NCBI GenBank assembly: GCA_942491145.1
Contig: CALOBC010000006.1
Span: forward strand, 310,001-374,000
Source of the DNA: CAXQUZ01 sp942491145
GTDB taxonomy: Bacteria; Myxococcota_A; UBA796; UBA2385
DNA: 64,000 nucleotides
Reading direction: 5' to 3'
Notes under the pieces: generated by a model
What the model saw: only the letters and a program-made list of their open reading frames with translations
What the model was told of the DNA's origin: nothing
The model's database searches: none
Program-made: the position numbers and the translations under genes
In this document: positions 1 through 8,781 of the stretch, piece after piece
Position numbering within the stretch: position 1 is the first letter of the stretch
How the letters are laid out: each line of letters opens with the position of its first letter

Positions 1-2
1 AT

Positions 3-1073
3 GAGTTTCAGTCCAGCATCACCGCTGAGCTCGACTTCGTCGAAGAAGCCCGCAACATGCGGCGGATGCAGCGCAACCTCGGCGACCTGGACATCGTGCG
101 CATCCCCAAGGTCTACGACGAGCTGACCACGCGCACGGTGCTGTGCATGGAGTTCCTCGACGGGGTGAAGATTCGGGAAGCCCGGGAAGCGGGCTGCGAC
201 ATGGAGCGGGTGGGCAAGCGCTACCTGACGGTCGCCTACGACATGCTGTTCAAGCACGGCTTCTTCCACGGCGACCTCCACCCGGGCAATGTGTTGGTGC
301 TGCCGGGGGATGTGCTGGGGTTGCTTGACTTTGGCATGGTGGGCCGCCTGACCCGCGACATGCGCAACAACATCATCAGCATCATCTTTGCGCTCAAGCG
401 GGGGGACTACCGCACGGTCGCTCGGCTGTACTACGACATCGCCATCAAGGAAGGGCGGGTGGACTACGAGGCCGTGGAAGCCGAGACCATCGCCATCATG
501 GAAAAACACTGGGAGGGGGAGAGCATCACCGAGATGCAGCTGGGCCCCTACGTGGTGGACCTCGCGGCGGCAGCGGCGCGACACGGTGCGCGGGTGCCCC
601 GGGCCTACACGATGTTCTTCAAGGCGGTGTTGACCAGCGAGGGCCTGGCCAAGGCGGTCTCGCCCGAGGTCGACCCCATCCAAGCCGCCGAGCCCTACAT
701 CCGGGAGTTCTTGGTCGAGCGGTTCAGCGAGGAGCGCCTGAAGCAGGATGCCTTCTACAACTTCCTCACGCTGAGCTCGCTGGGGCGGCGGCTCCCGGTG
801 GTGGCGAGCCAGCTCCTCGATGACTTCGAGGCCCAGCGCTTTCGCATCCAGACCCAAGATCCCGACGCGGAGCTCAAGCTTCGCCGCACCGACCGCGTCG
901 TCAACCGCTGCATCTCGGCCGCGATGTGTCTGGGGTCGTTTGCGTTCTCGACGGTGTTTCTGTCGGGTGAGGCCTGGAGCTACCTGGACGTGGGTCTGGG
1001 GGTCTTCTTCTTTCTCGCCGGGTTGTTGTTCTTCGCAACAACGGCCGGCATGGTGTTGCGCAGTCGCGGCTGA
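3..1073 (+). CDS. UbiB/ABC1-family atypical kinase, C-terminal part (5' end outside window)
   Basis: The reading frame is open from the first complete codon at position 3, so the start lies upstream of the window. The first residues read ELDFVEEARNMRRM, a motif internal to ABC1/UbiB proteins, followed by HGDLHPGN (catalytic loop) and LLDFGMVG (metal-binding DFG equivalent). The C-terminus has two hydrophobic segments (roughly codons at 910-970 and 990-1060), matching the membrane anchor of UbiB. The family are atypical kinase/ATPases that support ubiquinone or isoprenoid lipid biosynthesis at the inner membrane; the exact substrate here is unknown. The stop codon overlaps the start of the following methyltransferase (TGATG), so the two are probably co-translated. 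No ubiquinone gene other than this possible one is visible. Confidence 0.9.
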   Translation, partial: EFQSSITAELDFVEEARNMRRMQRNLGDLDIVRIPKVYDELTTRTVLCMEFLDGVKIREAREAGCDMERVGKRYLTVAYDMLFKHGFFHGDLHPGNVLVLPGDVLGLLDFGMVGRLTRDMRNNIISIIFALKRGDYRTVARLYYDIAIKEGRVDYEAVEAETIAIMEKHWEGESITEMQLGPYVVDLAAAAARHGARVPRAYTMFFKAVLTSEGLAKAVSPEVDPIQAAEPYIREFLVERFSEERLKQDAFYNFLTLSSLGRRLPVVASQLLDDFEAQRFRIQTQDPDAELKLRRTDRVVNRCISAAMCLGSFAFSTVFLSGEAWSYLDVGLGVFFFLAGLLFFATTAGMVLRSRG

Positions 1074-1819
1074 TGCCCCGGTCTGGGGCCGTTTTGCACA
1101 ATTTGGGGGACGCGTTGGACAATGACGAGACAGTGCGCAAGGTGACTGCGGTGTTTGACGCATGGGCGGACGCGGGGCGGGCCGAAGGAATGGAGCGGGG
1201 CCACGGTCCACATGCCCGACAAGCCTTCGAGATGCTTGGTCTGGAGGGCGTTCAGGGGCCGTTGCGCTACCTGGACATCGGGTGTGGCAATGGGTACACG
1301 GTGCGCTGGGCCGCCGAGCTCGTGCGGGCCCGGAGCTGTGGTGGGTTGGCGGTGGGGCTGGACGGCAGCGCGCGGATGGTCGACCGAGCCCGCGCCCAGT
1401 CGGCTGGGTTGCCCGCGCGGTTCGTCCACACGGCCTTTCCGGCGCCGGTCGCGGCGACTGGGGACGCGGCGGAGCGGCTGGTGTCATCGTGCTATGATGC
1501 GGTGTTCTCGATGGAAGTCTTCTACTACCTGCCCGATCTGGCGGCGGGGCTGGCGGACGTGGCGCGCTTGCTCAAGCCGGGCGGACGCTTTGCCTGTGTC
1601 GTGGACTTCTACGCAGAGAACCCCGCGAGCCACGGATGGCCCGAGATGCTGGACGTGCCGATGGCACTGTGTTCGATGGCCCAGTGGCGGGAGGCCTTTG
1701 TGGCGGCGGGGCTGGACGTTGTGGACCAGCAGCAGCTCACGGTGCCGCCCGGCGAAGGTGTTGAGGCGTGGAAGGCCCAGTGTGGCTCGTTGTTGACCTT
1801 GGGTCAGTGTCCGAGTTGA
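1073..1819 (+). CDS. Class I SAM-dependent methyltransferase
   Basis: This 248-residue protein carries SAM-binding motif I (YLDIGCGNGYTVRW), an acidic motif II region (AVGLDGSARMVDRA) and the post-loop signature ARLLKPGGRF, the order seen in UbiE/type-11 methyltransferases. The start ATG overlaps the UbiB stop by one base, so it is likely translationally coupled to that gene. UbiB-type and UbiE-type proteins both act in quinone synthesis, which makes a quinone or lipid substrate possible. That is inference from context only, as the substrate-binding part is not diagnostic. The final helix/strand region is a little shorter than in UbiE. Confidence 0.8.
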   Translation: MPRSGAVLHNLGDALDNDETVRKVTAVFDAWADAGRAEGMERGHGPHARQAFEMLGLEGVQGPLRYLDIGCGNGYTVRWAAELVRARSCGGLAVGLDGSARMVDRARAQSAGLPARFVHTAFPAPVAATGDAAERLVSSCYDAVFSMEVFYYLPDLAAGLADVARLLKPGGRFACVVDFYAENPASHGWPEMLDVPMALCSMAQWREAFVAAGLDVVDQQQLTVPPGEGVEAWKAQCGSLLTLGQCPS

Positions 1820-2171
1820 GGCCGGACGGGGGATTGGATGACCGTGGCGGTCCAGGGTGGGCGGGGGCTGGCGAGGGTCAGACTGCGGGGGGTTCGTGGG
1901 TAAACCCATAGATGAACCGTGAGAATTCCACGGGGGAATACGTGGGCTGTGGGTTTCACCCCAGTTTCTTGTCGATGTCTTGAGTCGGCGGTGGCGGATG
2001 CACCGATGTCAATGAAAACAAGGGCATGGGTGCATGCTTGCCGGCGCTGGGGGCCCAGGGCGTACTCAGGAGTGTTTCCCTGTGTTGCTGCAATGTACGG
2101 GGCGTGCTAGCTGTCGCTAGAGCGGTGTCTGGGGTTTCCCAACGCTCCTTCATCTGTGTCCCGAAGCGAAC
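1820..2171. other. Intergenic region with three short dyads, no gene seen
   Basis: This 352-base gap is the longest non-coding stretch in the window. It contains TGGGTAAACCCA (1897-1908), a dyad CCGTG-N7-CACGG centred on GAATTC (1917-1933), and a partly related GGGTTTCACCC around 1950-1960. It probably holds the promoter and control region of the recombinase-like gene that follows. No open frame with convincing codon use or ribosome binding site was found, and no T-rich terminator was recognised after the methyltransferase. Confidence 0.5.
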
Positions 2172-4043
2172 ATGACCAATGCTGCCAAGCCTGAATCTAT
2201 CCCTCTGATCACCAACGGCGAGACGGTCGCGACAGCGGTTGCCCACCGCAGCCCTTCCGAGACCAACCCGCTGTGGACGTGGCGCATCGTTTGGGTGGAA
2301 GCGGACTCCGGGCGCCGGCGAAACCGGGGCCTCGGGCGACTGAAAGTGGACGACGTCAAGGCCGCCGCGTTGGCGGCTTGGGACCAGCTGAAGCCCAAGA
2401 ACGTCAAGGTGTTGGCGGCGGCTCCGAAGGCAGCCCCGAAGGCAGCCCCGAAGGCAGCCCCGAAGGCGTCCCGCAAGGCGGCTCCGAAGACGGCGGTGGG
2501 CGGTGGGCAGGGTGTCTCCGATAATGTTGATGACGGGGCCACTCTCGCCGAAGTGTGCCTGTCTTGGTTTGCGTCCATCGAGGCCCGCACGGGCGCCGAT
2601 GCACTGGCCCCAAGCTCGGTGCGCATCTACCGGATGGCGTGTGCCCATGTGCACGACACGATTGGCGACCGACGGGTGGCCAGCTTGGCGGGCACTGACC
2701 TGGACGTGATGCGTGACCGGATGCTCGATCCGGCCTACCGTGCCAGCCGGTCGGGGGGCGGGTCTTCCCCGTCGGCGGGACGGGCCTACGGCCACCGCAC
2801 CGTCAACCAATGCATGAAGATCATGAGCATCATCCTGCAGTGGGCCAGGGACGTGGGCCACCCGGTGCCCGAAGTCGACATCTATGCGCATCTGTTGCCG
2901 GCGAAGGCGCTGGAGAACACCTTCGTCAACCGTGCTCACGTCCCCGAGGGCGACGAGGTCCTCGCGGTGCTCGACAACACGGACGACCAACACCTGACCA
3001 TGGCGGTGTTGTTGGCGTGGAAGGCAGGCGGGCGAATTGGCGAGATCGGCGCGTTGCGGTGGGGGGACGTGCAGCGAGGGCCCGACGGCGCCTCGGTTGC
3101 ATTTGCTGGGCGAACCCGGGTGCGCCGCGTGCCGGTGTCGCTTGCGCTTGCCGACGACTTGCTGGCGTTGCGCGACGGCACCAAGGACCGGATCTTTGTG
3201 CCGTCCTTTGGCAAAGCGGCGGGCGAGCGGCTGGGGCGGTTGCTCAACGAGCTGGGTGTGCCGTCCGAGGTTCAGTTCACGTTTCGGGGCCTGCGTGCCC
3301 GGTGGTGTGCGGACCAGATTGCGGCGGGCATGCCGATTGACCAGTACGCCGATCTGGGCGGTCACAGCCGCAAGGTCGCGAAAGAGCACTTCGCCCAAGC
3401 CGGGTTGCCCGTGGGCCGATGGTCGGCGATGACCCGAGAGGGTGGTCTGACCGCGAGCGATGTGCCTGCGAAGAAGAAGCCTGTGGCGAAGAAGCCTGTG
3501 GCGAAGAAGCCTGCTGCGAAGAAGCCTGTGGCGAAGAAGCCTGCTGCGAAGAAGCCGGCTGCCAAGAAGCCTGTGGCGAAGAAGCCTGTGGCGAAGAAGC
3601 CTGCTGCGAAGAAGCCTGCGGCGAAGAAGCCTGCGGCGAAGAAGCCTGCGGCGAAGAAGCCTGCGGCGAAGAAGAAGCCGGTCGCGGTGAAGAAGCCTTC
3701 TGGTCGGAAGCGCCGGTCCACGGTGGCGGCGCCGGACACCCTCGTCGGAGAGGCCCTGTCCTCCGCACTCAAGCAAGTCCAGCGCCCGCCCGTTCGGCCG
3801 CCTGCTCCTGCCCCGGCGCTGGCCCCCAATGTGGCGCTGCCGACCCTGCCGATGGCCGCCTCGCCGAAGTTCGCGACGCCCGAGCGGGACCAGGAAAAGC
3901 GTGTGATTCTGCGCAAAGCCCCACCCAAGCAGTCCGACGGCACCATCAATGAAGGGGCGCTGCAGGACTTCTTGTCCGAGACGGGAATGACCTTGGACGC
4001 GGCCGTTCGCATCCTCGCGGCCCACGCCGACAAGCAGTCCTGA
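2172..4043 (+). CDS. Tyrosine-recombinase-fold protein lacking the catalytic Tyr, with histone H1-like Lys/Ala/Pro arms
   Basis: The 623-residue protein starts with a basic region and an APKA repeat arm (residues about 84-101). Next comes a helical core-binding domain (about 120-245), a lambda-integrase catalytic fold (about 250-410), a KKP[VA]A repeat tail (about 434-505) and a proline-rich end closing with a short helix. In the catalytic fold, Arg I is R288 (GGRIGEIGALRWGDV). The usual HxxR is R372-G-L-R375, so the His is replaced, while the GHS His is H398. The position nine residues after H398, where the nucleophilic Tyr sits, is F407 (codon TTC at 3390-3392). Strand cleavage by the normal mechanism therefore looks impossible, although DNA binding should remain. 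The basic arms resemble linker-histone tails, so an architectural or regulatory DNA-binding role is inferred. No attachment sites or mobile genes lie nearby. Confidence 0.8.
   Translation: MTNAAKPESIPLITNGETVATAVAHRSPSETNPLWTWRIVWVEADSGRRRNRGLGRLKVDDVKAAALAAWDQLKPKNVKVLAAAPKAAPKAAPKAAPKASRKAAPKTAVGGGQGVSDNVDDGATLAEVCLSWFASIEARTGADALAPSSVRIYRMACAHVHDTIGDRRVASLAGTDLDVMRDRMLDPAYRASRSGGGSSPSAGRAYGHRTVNQCMKIMSIILQWARDVGHPVPEVDIYAHLLPAKALENTFVNRAHVPEGDEVLAVLDNTDDQHLTMAVLLAWKAGGRIGEIGALRWGDVQRGPDGASVAFAGRTRVRRVPVSLALADDLLALRDGTKDRIFVPSFGKAAGERLGRLLNELGVPSEVQFTFRGLRARWCADQIAAGMPIDQYADLGGHSRKVAKEHFAQAGLPVGRWSAMTREGGLTASDVPAKKKPVAKKPVAKKPAAKKPVAKKPAAKKPAAKKPVAKKPVAKKPAAKKPAAKKPAAKKPAAKKPAAKKKPVAVKKPSGRKRRSTVAAPDTLVGEALSSALKQVQRPPVRPPAPAPALAPNVALPTLPMAASPKFATPERDQEKRVILRKAPPKQSDGTINEGALQDFLSETGMTLDAAVRILAAHADKQS
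2421..2468 (+). repeat. Four tandem 12-base repeats encoding APKA
   Basis: Four copies of a GCYCCGAAGGCA-type unit lie end to end inside the recombinase-like gene and encode an Ala-Pro-Lys-Ala arm before the core-binding domain. The unit length is a multiple of three, so copy-number change keeps the frame. Confidence 0.85.
3471..3690 (+). repeat. About thirteen tandem 15-base repeats encoding KKP[VA]A
   Basis: The unit AAGAAGCCTGYGGCG is repeated about thirteen times with mostly C/T and T/C wobble differences (GTG, GCT and GCG codons). It forms a Lys/Pro/Ala tail downstream of the recombinase fold. Because the unit is 15 bases, slippage can change tail length in frame. Such tails in bacterial nucleoid proteins bind DNA non-specifically. 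The mirror frames of this tract produce the long spurious minus-strand open frames across this locus. Confidence 0.9.
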
Positions 4044-4186
4044 GTCGAGCGCTGAGCCTGCTGCCTCCTGGACGCACGGCGTCTTCGGGGGCCGTCGGTC
4101 TGGTCCTTTGCAGGTGGCACTGTAAGGAACCCTGAACGTCCGGCGTTGTCGGGTCCACCTTGGGGTGTCCTGACCGGGGGATTGGC

Positions 4187-6913
4187 TTGGGTTCTGCGTT
4201 GTCCGTGCTGCTGGGGGTGCTCCCGGCACTCGCCCGCCCGCTGGTGCTGCCCGCACCCGCCGTGGGACCCCCTGTCCGCTGGGCCGCCGCCCCGCTGCAA
4301 CTCACCGTGCGTCCGGCCACCGAGTGTGGCTTGGATTTGGTGTTGCCCTTTCGGGTCTTTGAGTCCGGTTGGGTGCAGCTGCCGCTCGCTGGACCGGAGC
4401 TTGTGTTGTCCAGCGCCAGCCTCGATGGTCGGCCGGTGCGCCTCGCCGGGCACAACCAAGGCGTCGCGCTCATCGCCCGTCTGGAGCAGGGGGACCACAC
4501 GCTCCGGGCCGAGGGCACGGCCGCGTGTGGGGGCAACCGCTTGTCTCTGGGGACGCCGGCGTCGGCGCCGGTGCATGTGGTCGTGACCGCGCCCGAGCTG
4601 GCGTGGACCGTGCCTGGGGTCCACACCGCGCCCGGGCAGTGGGAGGTCACGAGCGGCCCTTCCCTGGACCTATCCTGGGCGCCACCACGGGAATCCTCAG
4701 AACGACCCCGGCAGATCCACTATGATCATGCCGTGGCCTTGCGCGTGGGTGACGATGGCATCGAGGGCCGGGCCGTGCTCCATCAGGTGGTCTCTTATGG
4801 CACCGTGAATGAAGTCGTGTTCAATGTTCCCGGCGGTGTGGAGACCCTGACCGCGTCTGGTCCGGGGGTGGTCGGTGCGACCGTGTCTGGCGAGCGGGTG
4901 GTGGTGGCGCTGGGTGAGGCGGTGGCTGGCGTCATCACTGTGAACCTGTACTTTCGTGCTGCCGCGCCAGGCGAGGACCAGACCGCCGCACCCGTGCCCC
5001 GTCCGCTGCTGGGTCGTGGAGAGTCCCACATTGTGCTCGTGCGCGGGGATGACGCTGTGTTGCTTCCCGATCCTGGGGCGGACCTCGATGCGGTCTCGAT
5101 GCGGGACGTGCCGCTGGCGGCCCGTGGGCTGGTGCCCGGTGAGCCCTTGGTCAGCTACCGCGTCGCCGCCGGCAAGACCGTGGCGCTTGGCTTGCGCCAG
5201 CTTCGCTTCACACCGGTGGACCAGCCCCCCACATTCATCGATGATGCCCGCTACACCGCCGTTCACACCACCCATGGCCGCGCGTGGATGCGGGCGAGCT
5301 GGCAAGTGCGCAATGACCGCAACCCCTTCCTCGCGGTGGATGTGCCGGCGGGCTGGCGGGTCTTTGGGCTGCGTGTGGCGGGCCAGACGGCCGAGCCGGT
5401 GCGGGACGCCGATGGACGGCTGCTCATCCCGCTCGAGAAGTCCGTCGAGACCTTGGACGGGCTGGTGGCGTTCCCGGTGGAGCTCATGCTGGTGGGGGCC
5501 GACGCGGTGTGGTCCAGCCGGGGGGTGCGTGCGTTGTCCACACCGGCGGTGGACGCCCCCATCGCCGTTGCCCGGTGGGACCTCCGGCTTCCCCAGGATA
5601 TTGATCCCCGCGATGTTGTCGGCCGCCCCAAGGTGGTGGCTTCGTGGACCTTCGGGGACCAGACTTTGCTGATCGGTCGCGGTGTGAAGGCCCGGTCGGA
5701 ACCCGTCCATCCCGACATGGATGGGGACGGCGAGCAGCTGTCTCAGGAGTACTGGAACCAAGCCTACACGGCCTACAAGGCCAACGCCTTCGACGAGGCG
5801 GGCCGCTTGCTGCAGCGGTCGCTGGACGCCAACCCGGACAACCAATCAGCGCAGTCCCTGCGGGATAATGTGTTTATGCTTCAGGGACGTTCCGCGCCGG
5901 GCGAGGACCAGACGATGGCGTCGAACCGTGTGCGGGCGTTCGCCAAGGCGAAGTCCAGCGGGGCCGTCCTGGAGCAAGCCGCCCAAGAAGTGGTGCTGGA
6001 GCAGGCCCTGCGTCGGGGGGATGACGCGGCGGCGGCGGAGGCGGCAGGGGTGTTGTTGTCCCTCACCGAGACGCTGGCGGCGGTGGAGCAGGATGAGGCC
6101 GTGGAGCAGAAGGGCCGCGTGTCTGGCTACCGCACCCAGCTGGAAGAGCTGGAGAAGCGTGTGGTCATCGACAAGAAGAGCGTCGACCGCAACGCGCCGG
6201 CTCCTTCCCAAGCCTCCCGTCTCCCTCGGGCGCGGGGGCCTATGACCGCGGCGACTGCGCTCCCACCTCCCCCCGTGGTGACCCGCAGCGCCACCGAGAT
6301 CGACTTTGATGGCATCGACGTCGCAGGTGAGCTCGTGAAGCCCGACGGTGCGCTGGTGTTGGAGCGGGCAAAAGCTGAGTTTGCACCGCTGGTCCAGCTC
6401 CGCGCGGACATGGACGAGGAGATCTCCGAGACGGCCGTGGTGGACAGCTTTGGCTGGACCGAAGAAGACGGGGAGATGTCGGGCGGTGGCGGAGGCATGG
6501 CGGTCAGCGTGCATGGCGTGGGCATCTTGGGCGAGGCACCCGCCAAGGTCCGTCGAGAGGCGAAGCGAACACCGTGGGCGTCCCCCCCGCCCCCTGCCTT
6601 TCCCGTCGCAGCGCCCCCGTGCGCGCCGCCGGTCCGTGCCCACCCGGCGACGCCCGCGTTTCCCCGCAACGCCGCATTGAGCGATGTTCCCCGCCGTTCC
6701 ATGGCCGCCGCTGCCTGGCCCCGCCGCGCTGCCCCACCGCCGCCGACTCCCTTTGGCCTCGCTGTCCCCACGACGATCGAGGCATCCACCTTGTCGCTGT
6801 CGCTGCCCGAGTCTGGCACCCGCCTGTTGTTGGAACAACGGGTCGTGCCGGCCGACGAGCCGCTCAGCCTCGACCTGCGTTATCGACCCGCCCGCACCCC
6901 GAGAGTCCCATGA
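4187..6913 (+). CDS. Large secreted protein of unknown function, first of a paralogous pair
   Basis: About 908 residues. I favour the TTG start at 4187, which is preceded by GGGGG and gives a clean signal peptide (LGSALSVLLGVLPALA); an in-frame TTG at 4160 is an alternative. The N-terminal half is beta-rich. A TPR-like pair of helices follows (YWNQAYTAYKANAFDEAGRL, about residue 520), then a helical stretch, a Gly-rich patch near codons 6480-6510 and a Pro/Ala-rich linker. A middle segment (WQVRNDRNPFLAVDVPAGW onward) and the C-terminal LPESGTRLLLEQ segment align by eye with the downstream gene, so the two share domains. The stop overlaps the next start (ATGA). Export to periplasm or surface is inferred, and I do not recognise a named family. 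Confidence 0.75.
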   Translation: MGSALSVLLGVLPALARPLVLPAPAVGPPVRWAAAPLQLTVRPATECGLDLVLPFRVFESGWVQLPLAGPELVLSSASLDGRPVRLAGHNQGVALIARLEQGDHTLRAEGTAACGGNRLSLGTPASAPVHVVVTAPELAWTVPGVHTAPGQWEVTSGPSLDLSWAPPRESSERPRQIHYDHAVALRVGDDGIEGRAVLHQVVSYGTVNEVVFNVPGGVETLTASGPGVVGATVSGERVVVALGEAVAGVITVNLYFRAAAPGEDQTAAPVPRPLLGRGESHIVLVRGDDAVLLPDPGADLDAVSMRDVPLAARGLVPGEPLVSYRVAAGKTVALGLRQLRFTPVDQPPTFIDDARYTAVHTTHGRAWMRASWQVRNDRNPFLAVDVPAGWRVFGLRVAGQTAEPVRDADGRLLIPLEKSVETLDGLVAFPVELMLVGADAVWSSRGVRALSTPAVDAPIAVARWDLRLPQDIDPRDVVGRPKVVASWTFGDQTLLIGRGVKARSEPVHPDMDGDGEQLSQEYWNQAYTAYKANAFDEAGRLLQRSLDANPDNQSAQSLRDNVFMLQGRSAPGEDQTMASNRVRAFAKAKSSGAVLEQAAQEVVLEQALRRGDDAAAAEAAGVLLSLTETLAAVEQDEAVEQKGRVSGYRTQLEELEKRVVIDKKSVDRNAPAPSQASRLPRARGPMTAATALPPPPVVTRSATEIDFDGIDVAGELVKPDGALVLERAKAEFAPLVQLRADMDEEISETAVVDSFGWTEEDGEMSGGGGGMAVSVHGVGILGEAPAKVRREAKRTPWASPPPPAFPVAAPPCAPPVRAHPATPAFPRNAALSDVPRRSMAAAAWPRRAAPPPPTPFGLAVPTTIEASTLSLSLPESGTRLLLEQRVVPADEPLSLDLRYRPARTPRVP

Positions 6914-8757
6914 TGATCCGACGTATTCCTGTTCTGTTGGCGGCCTTTGGCCTCTCGGGCACGGCGCTTGCCGATGACCTCGGCGCTGCTCGGGTGGTGA
7001 TGCCGTGGTCCGACTTCCGCACGCTCTACGACAAGGGCATGGCGCCGGCCAAGCCCCCCGAGGCGGCCCCCCATGACTACACCCTGAGCAAGGTGCGGTT
7101 CACGGGTCAGGTGGGCGACGAGTCGGTCATCTTCTCGGCCAAGCTGCGGGTGGATGTGCTCAAGAAAGAGGGCTGGGCCAAGGTTCCGGTCCTGCCCGGC
7201 CAGGTCGCGCTTCGGTCTGCCAAGATCGGCGGTCGGGAGGCCCCGCTGTGGTTCGATGGGGGCTACTACTATCTGTTGACCGACAAGTCCGGCCCGGTCG
7301 ACCTGGACCTGGAGTTTGCCGTCAGCACCTTCGAGAGTGCCGGCGAGCACGGTTTTTCCTTCCCACTTCCCCGGGCCGGTGCCCTCGAAGTGGAGCTGTC
7401 GGTTCCCTCCCAGGACCTGCTCGACTTCGACGTGGCCAACGCCCAGCAAGTGGTCACGGCGGACCGGGGCGGCAATCGGGTGATGACGGCGCTGCTGCCG
7501 GCCAATGGCAACCTCGCCGTGACCTGGCGCAAGTCTGCCGATGATCCCGGCGCCCCCGATCCGGTCGCGGCCGATGCCCGACTCTACGCCGAGCACCATG
7601 CGCTGATTGGCGTGGCAGAGGGTGTTCTCGTGGGGTCCAGCGCCATCCACTACAGCATCCTGCACGCCGGTGTTGAGACGCTGCGGTTCAGCCTGCCCGA
7701 CGACGTGAGCCTCCTCGATGTGAAGGGCAAGGGCGTGGGCGAGTGGACCAGCTTGGACGCCGACGGCCGCAAGGTGGTCGATGTGGCGCTCAACTTCGCC
7801 GCTGAGGGCAGCTACTCACTCGTGGTCGACTACGAGCGGGTGTTGCCGGAGGGCGGCGGCGAGATCATGGTGCCCGACCTCCAGCTCGCGGGCGTGGAGC
7901 GGGTGAAGGGCTGGGTGGGTGTGGACGCCCGCTCCAACTTGGAGATCGACGCGGGCACGGCCACCGCTGCCCGCACGGTGGATGTCCGAGAGCTGCCGCC
8001 GGCCATTCTCGGCCAGACCGACTGGCCCGTGCTGCTGGGCTTCACCTACCGCAAGGCCGGCTGGCAGATCCCACTGGTCATTCGCCAGCACGAAGAAGTC
8101 GACATGCTGGTCACCATCATCGACCAGCTCGCCGCGACCACGGTGCTCACCCCCGACGGTCGCCGGATGACCCAGGTGACGTGGGCCATGCGCAACAACC
8201 GCGCCCAGTACCTGCGCATCGAGATGCCCGAAGGCTCGGTGCCCTGGAGTGCCTACGTCGGTGGTCGGGCGGTGAAGCCGGCCAAGGCCGAAGACGGCAA
8301 GGTGATGATTCCGCTGGCCCGCAGCCAGACCGCCGGTGGGGACCTCGCCCGCTTTGCCGTGGAGCTGGTCTATGTCGAAGACGGCACCCAGCCCGATGGT
8401 CGGGGCAGCGGCACCTTCAACGCCCAGCTCCCGAAGGCCGACGTGCCGGCGACCGCAGTGGCGTGGACCGTGTATGTGCCCGGTGAGGCGAAGGTGCCCA
8501 AGCGCAGCTTCGAGGGCTCGCTGCGTCGGGTGAGCGCCTACACGCCCATCGACCTGGGTGGGGTGAGCTTGCCCGACGCGACGCAGCAAGTGCAGCGCCA
8601 GGCCCAGATGCAGTTCGACAGCGAGGCCACGGCGGCGGGTGTGCAGCCTGTGCGGGTCACGCTGCCGGTGGACGGGCGGCCGCTGTACTTCGAGAAGCTG
8701 CTGGTGCTCAACGAAGCGCTGGAAGTGCAGTTTGACTACAAGAAGGTCGGCCGCTGA
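6910..8757 (+). CDS. Large secreted protein of unknown function, second of a paralogous pair
   Basis: The protein has 615 residues with a signal peptide (MIRRIPVLLAAFGLSGTALA). The start at 6910 overlaps the stop of the preceding gene by four bases, so the two are made together. The body is beta-rich with no transmembrane segment. Its segment WAMRNNRAQYLRIEMPEG, followed by a DGKVMIPLARS stretch, matches WQVRNDRNPFLAVDVPAGW and DGRLLIPLEKS in the first gene. Its end, LPVDGRPLYFEKLLVLNEAL, matches the first protein's LPESGTRLLLEQRVVPADE. It lacks the TPR-like and Pro-rich parts of its partner. A joint periplasmic or outer-surface role is inferred and the function is unknown. Confidence 0.8.
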   Translation: MMIRRIPVLLAAFGLSGTALADDLGAARVVMPWSDFRTLYDKGMAPAKPPEAAPHDYTLSKVRFTGQVGDESVIFSAKLRVDVLKKEGWAKVPVLPGQVALRSAKIGGREAPLWFDGGYYYLLTDKSGPVDLDLEFAVSTFESAGEHGFSFPLPRAGALEVELSVPSQDLLDFDVANAQQVVTADRGGNRVMTALLPANGNLAVTWRKSADDPGAPDPVAADARLYAEHHALIGVAEGVLVGSSAIHYSILHAGVETLRFSLPDDVSLLDVKGKGVGEWTSLDADGRKVVDVALNFAAEGSYSLVVDYERVLPEGGGEIMVPDLQLAGVERVKGWVGVDARSNLEIDAGTATAARTVDVRELPPAILGQTDWPVLLGFTYRKAGWQIPLVIRQHEEVDMLVTIIDQLAATTVLTPDGRRMTQVTWAMRNNRAQYLRIEMPEGSVPWSAYVGGRAVKPAKAEDGKVMIPLARSQTAGGDLARFAVELVYVEDGTQPDGRGSGTFNAQLPKADVPATAVAWTVYVPGEAKVPKRSFEGSLRRVSAYTPIDLGGVSLPDATQQVQRQAQMQFDSEATAAGVQPVRVTLPVDGRPLYFEKLLVLNEALEVQFDYKKVGR

Positions 8758-8781
8758 GTCTGGCTGGAGGCCGGCTTCGGC

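Noticed and set aside
3471..3690. CRISPR-like regular repeats
   Set aside because: The 15-base units are contiguous with no spacers and encode a Lys/Pro/Ala tail in frame.
2172..4043. Integrase of a genomic island
   Set aside because: Catalytic residues are missing, and there are no attachment repeats, tRNA or mobile genes around it.
1956..4256. 766-codon minus-strand open frame over the recombinase-like gene
   Set aside because: It is the mirror of the Lys/Ala/Pro repeat and gives RRRLLRRRLL-type low complexity; the plus-strand frame has a recognisable fold.
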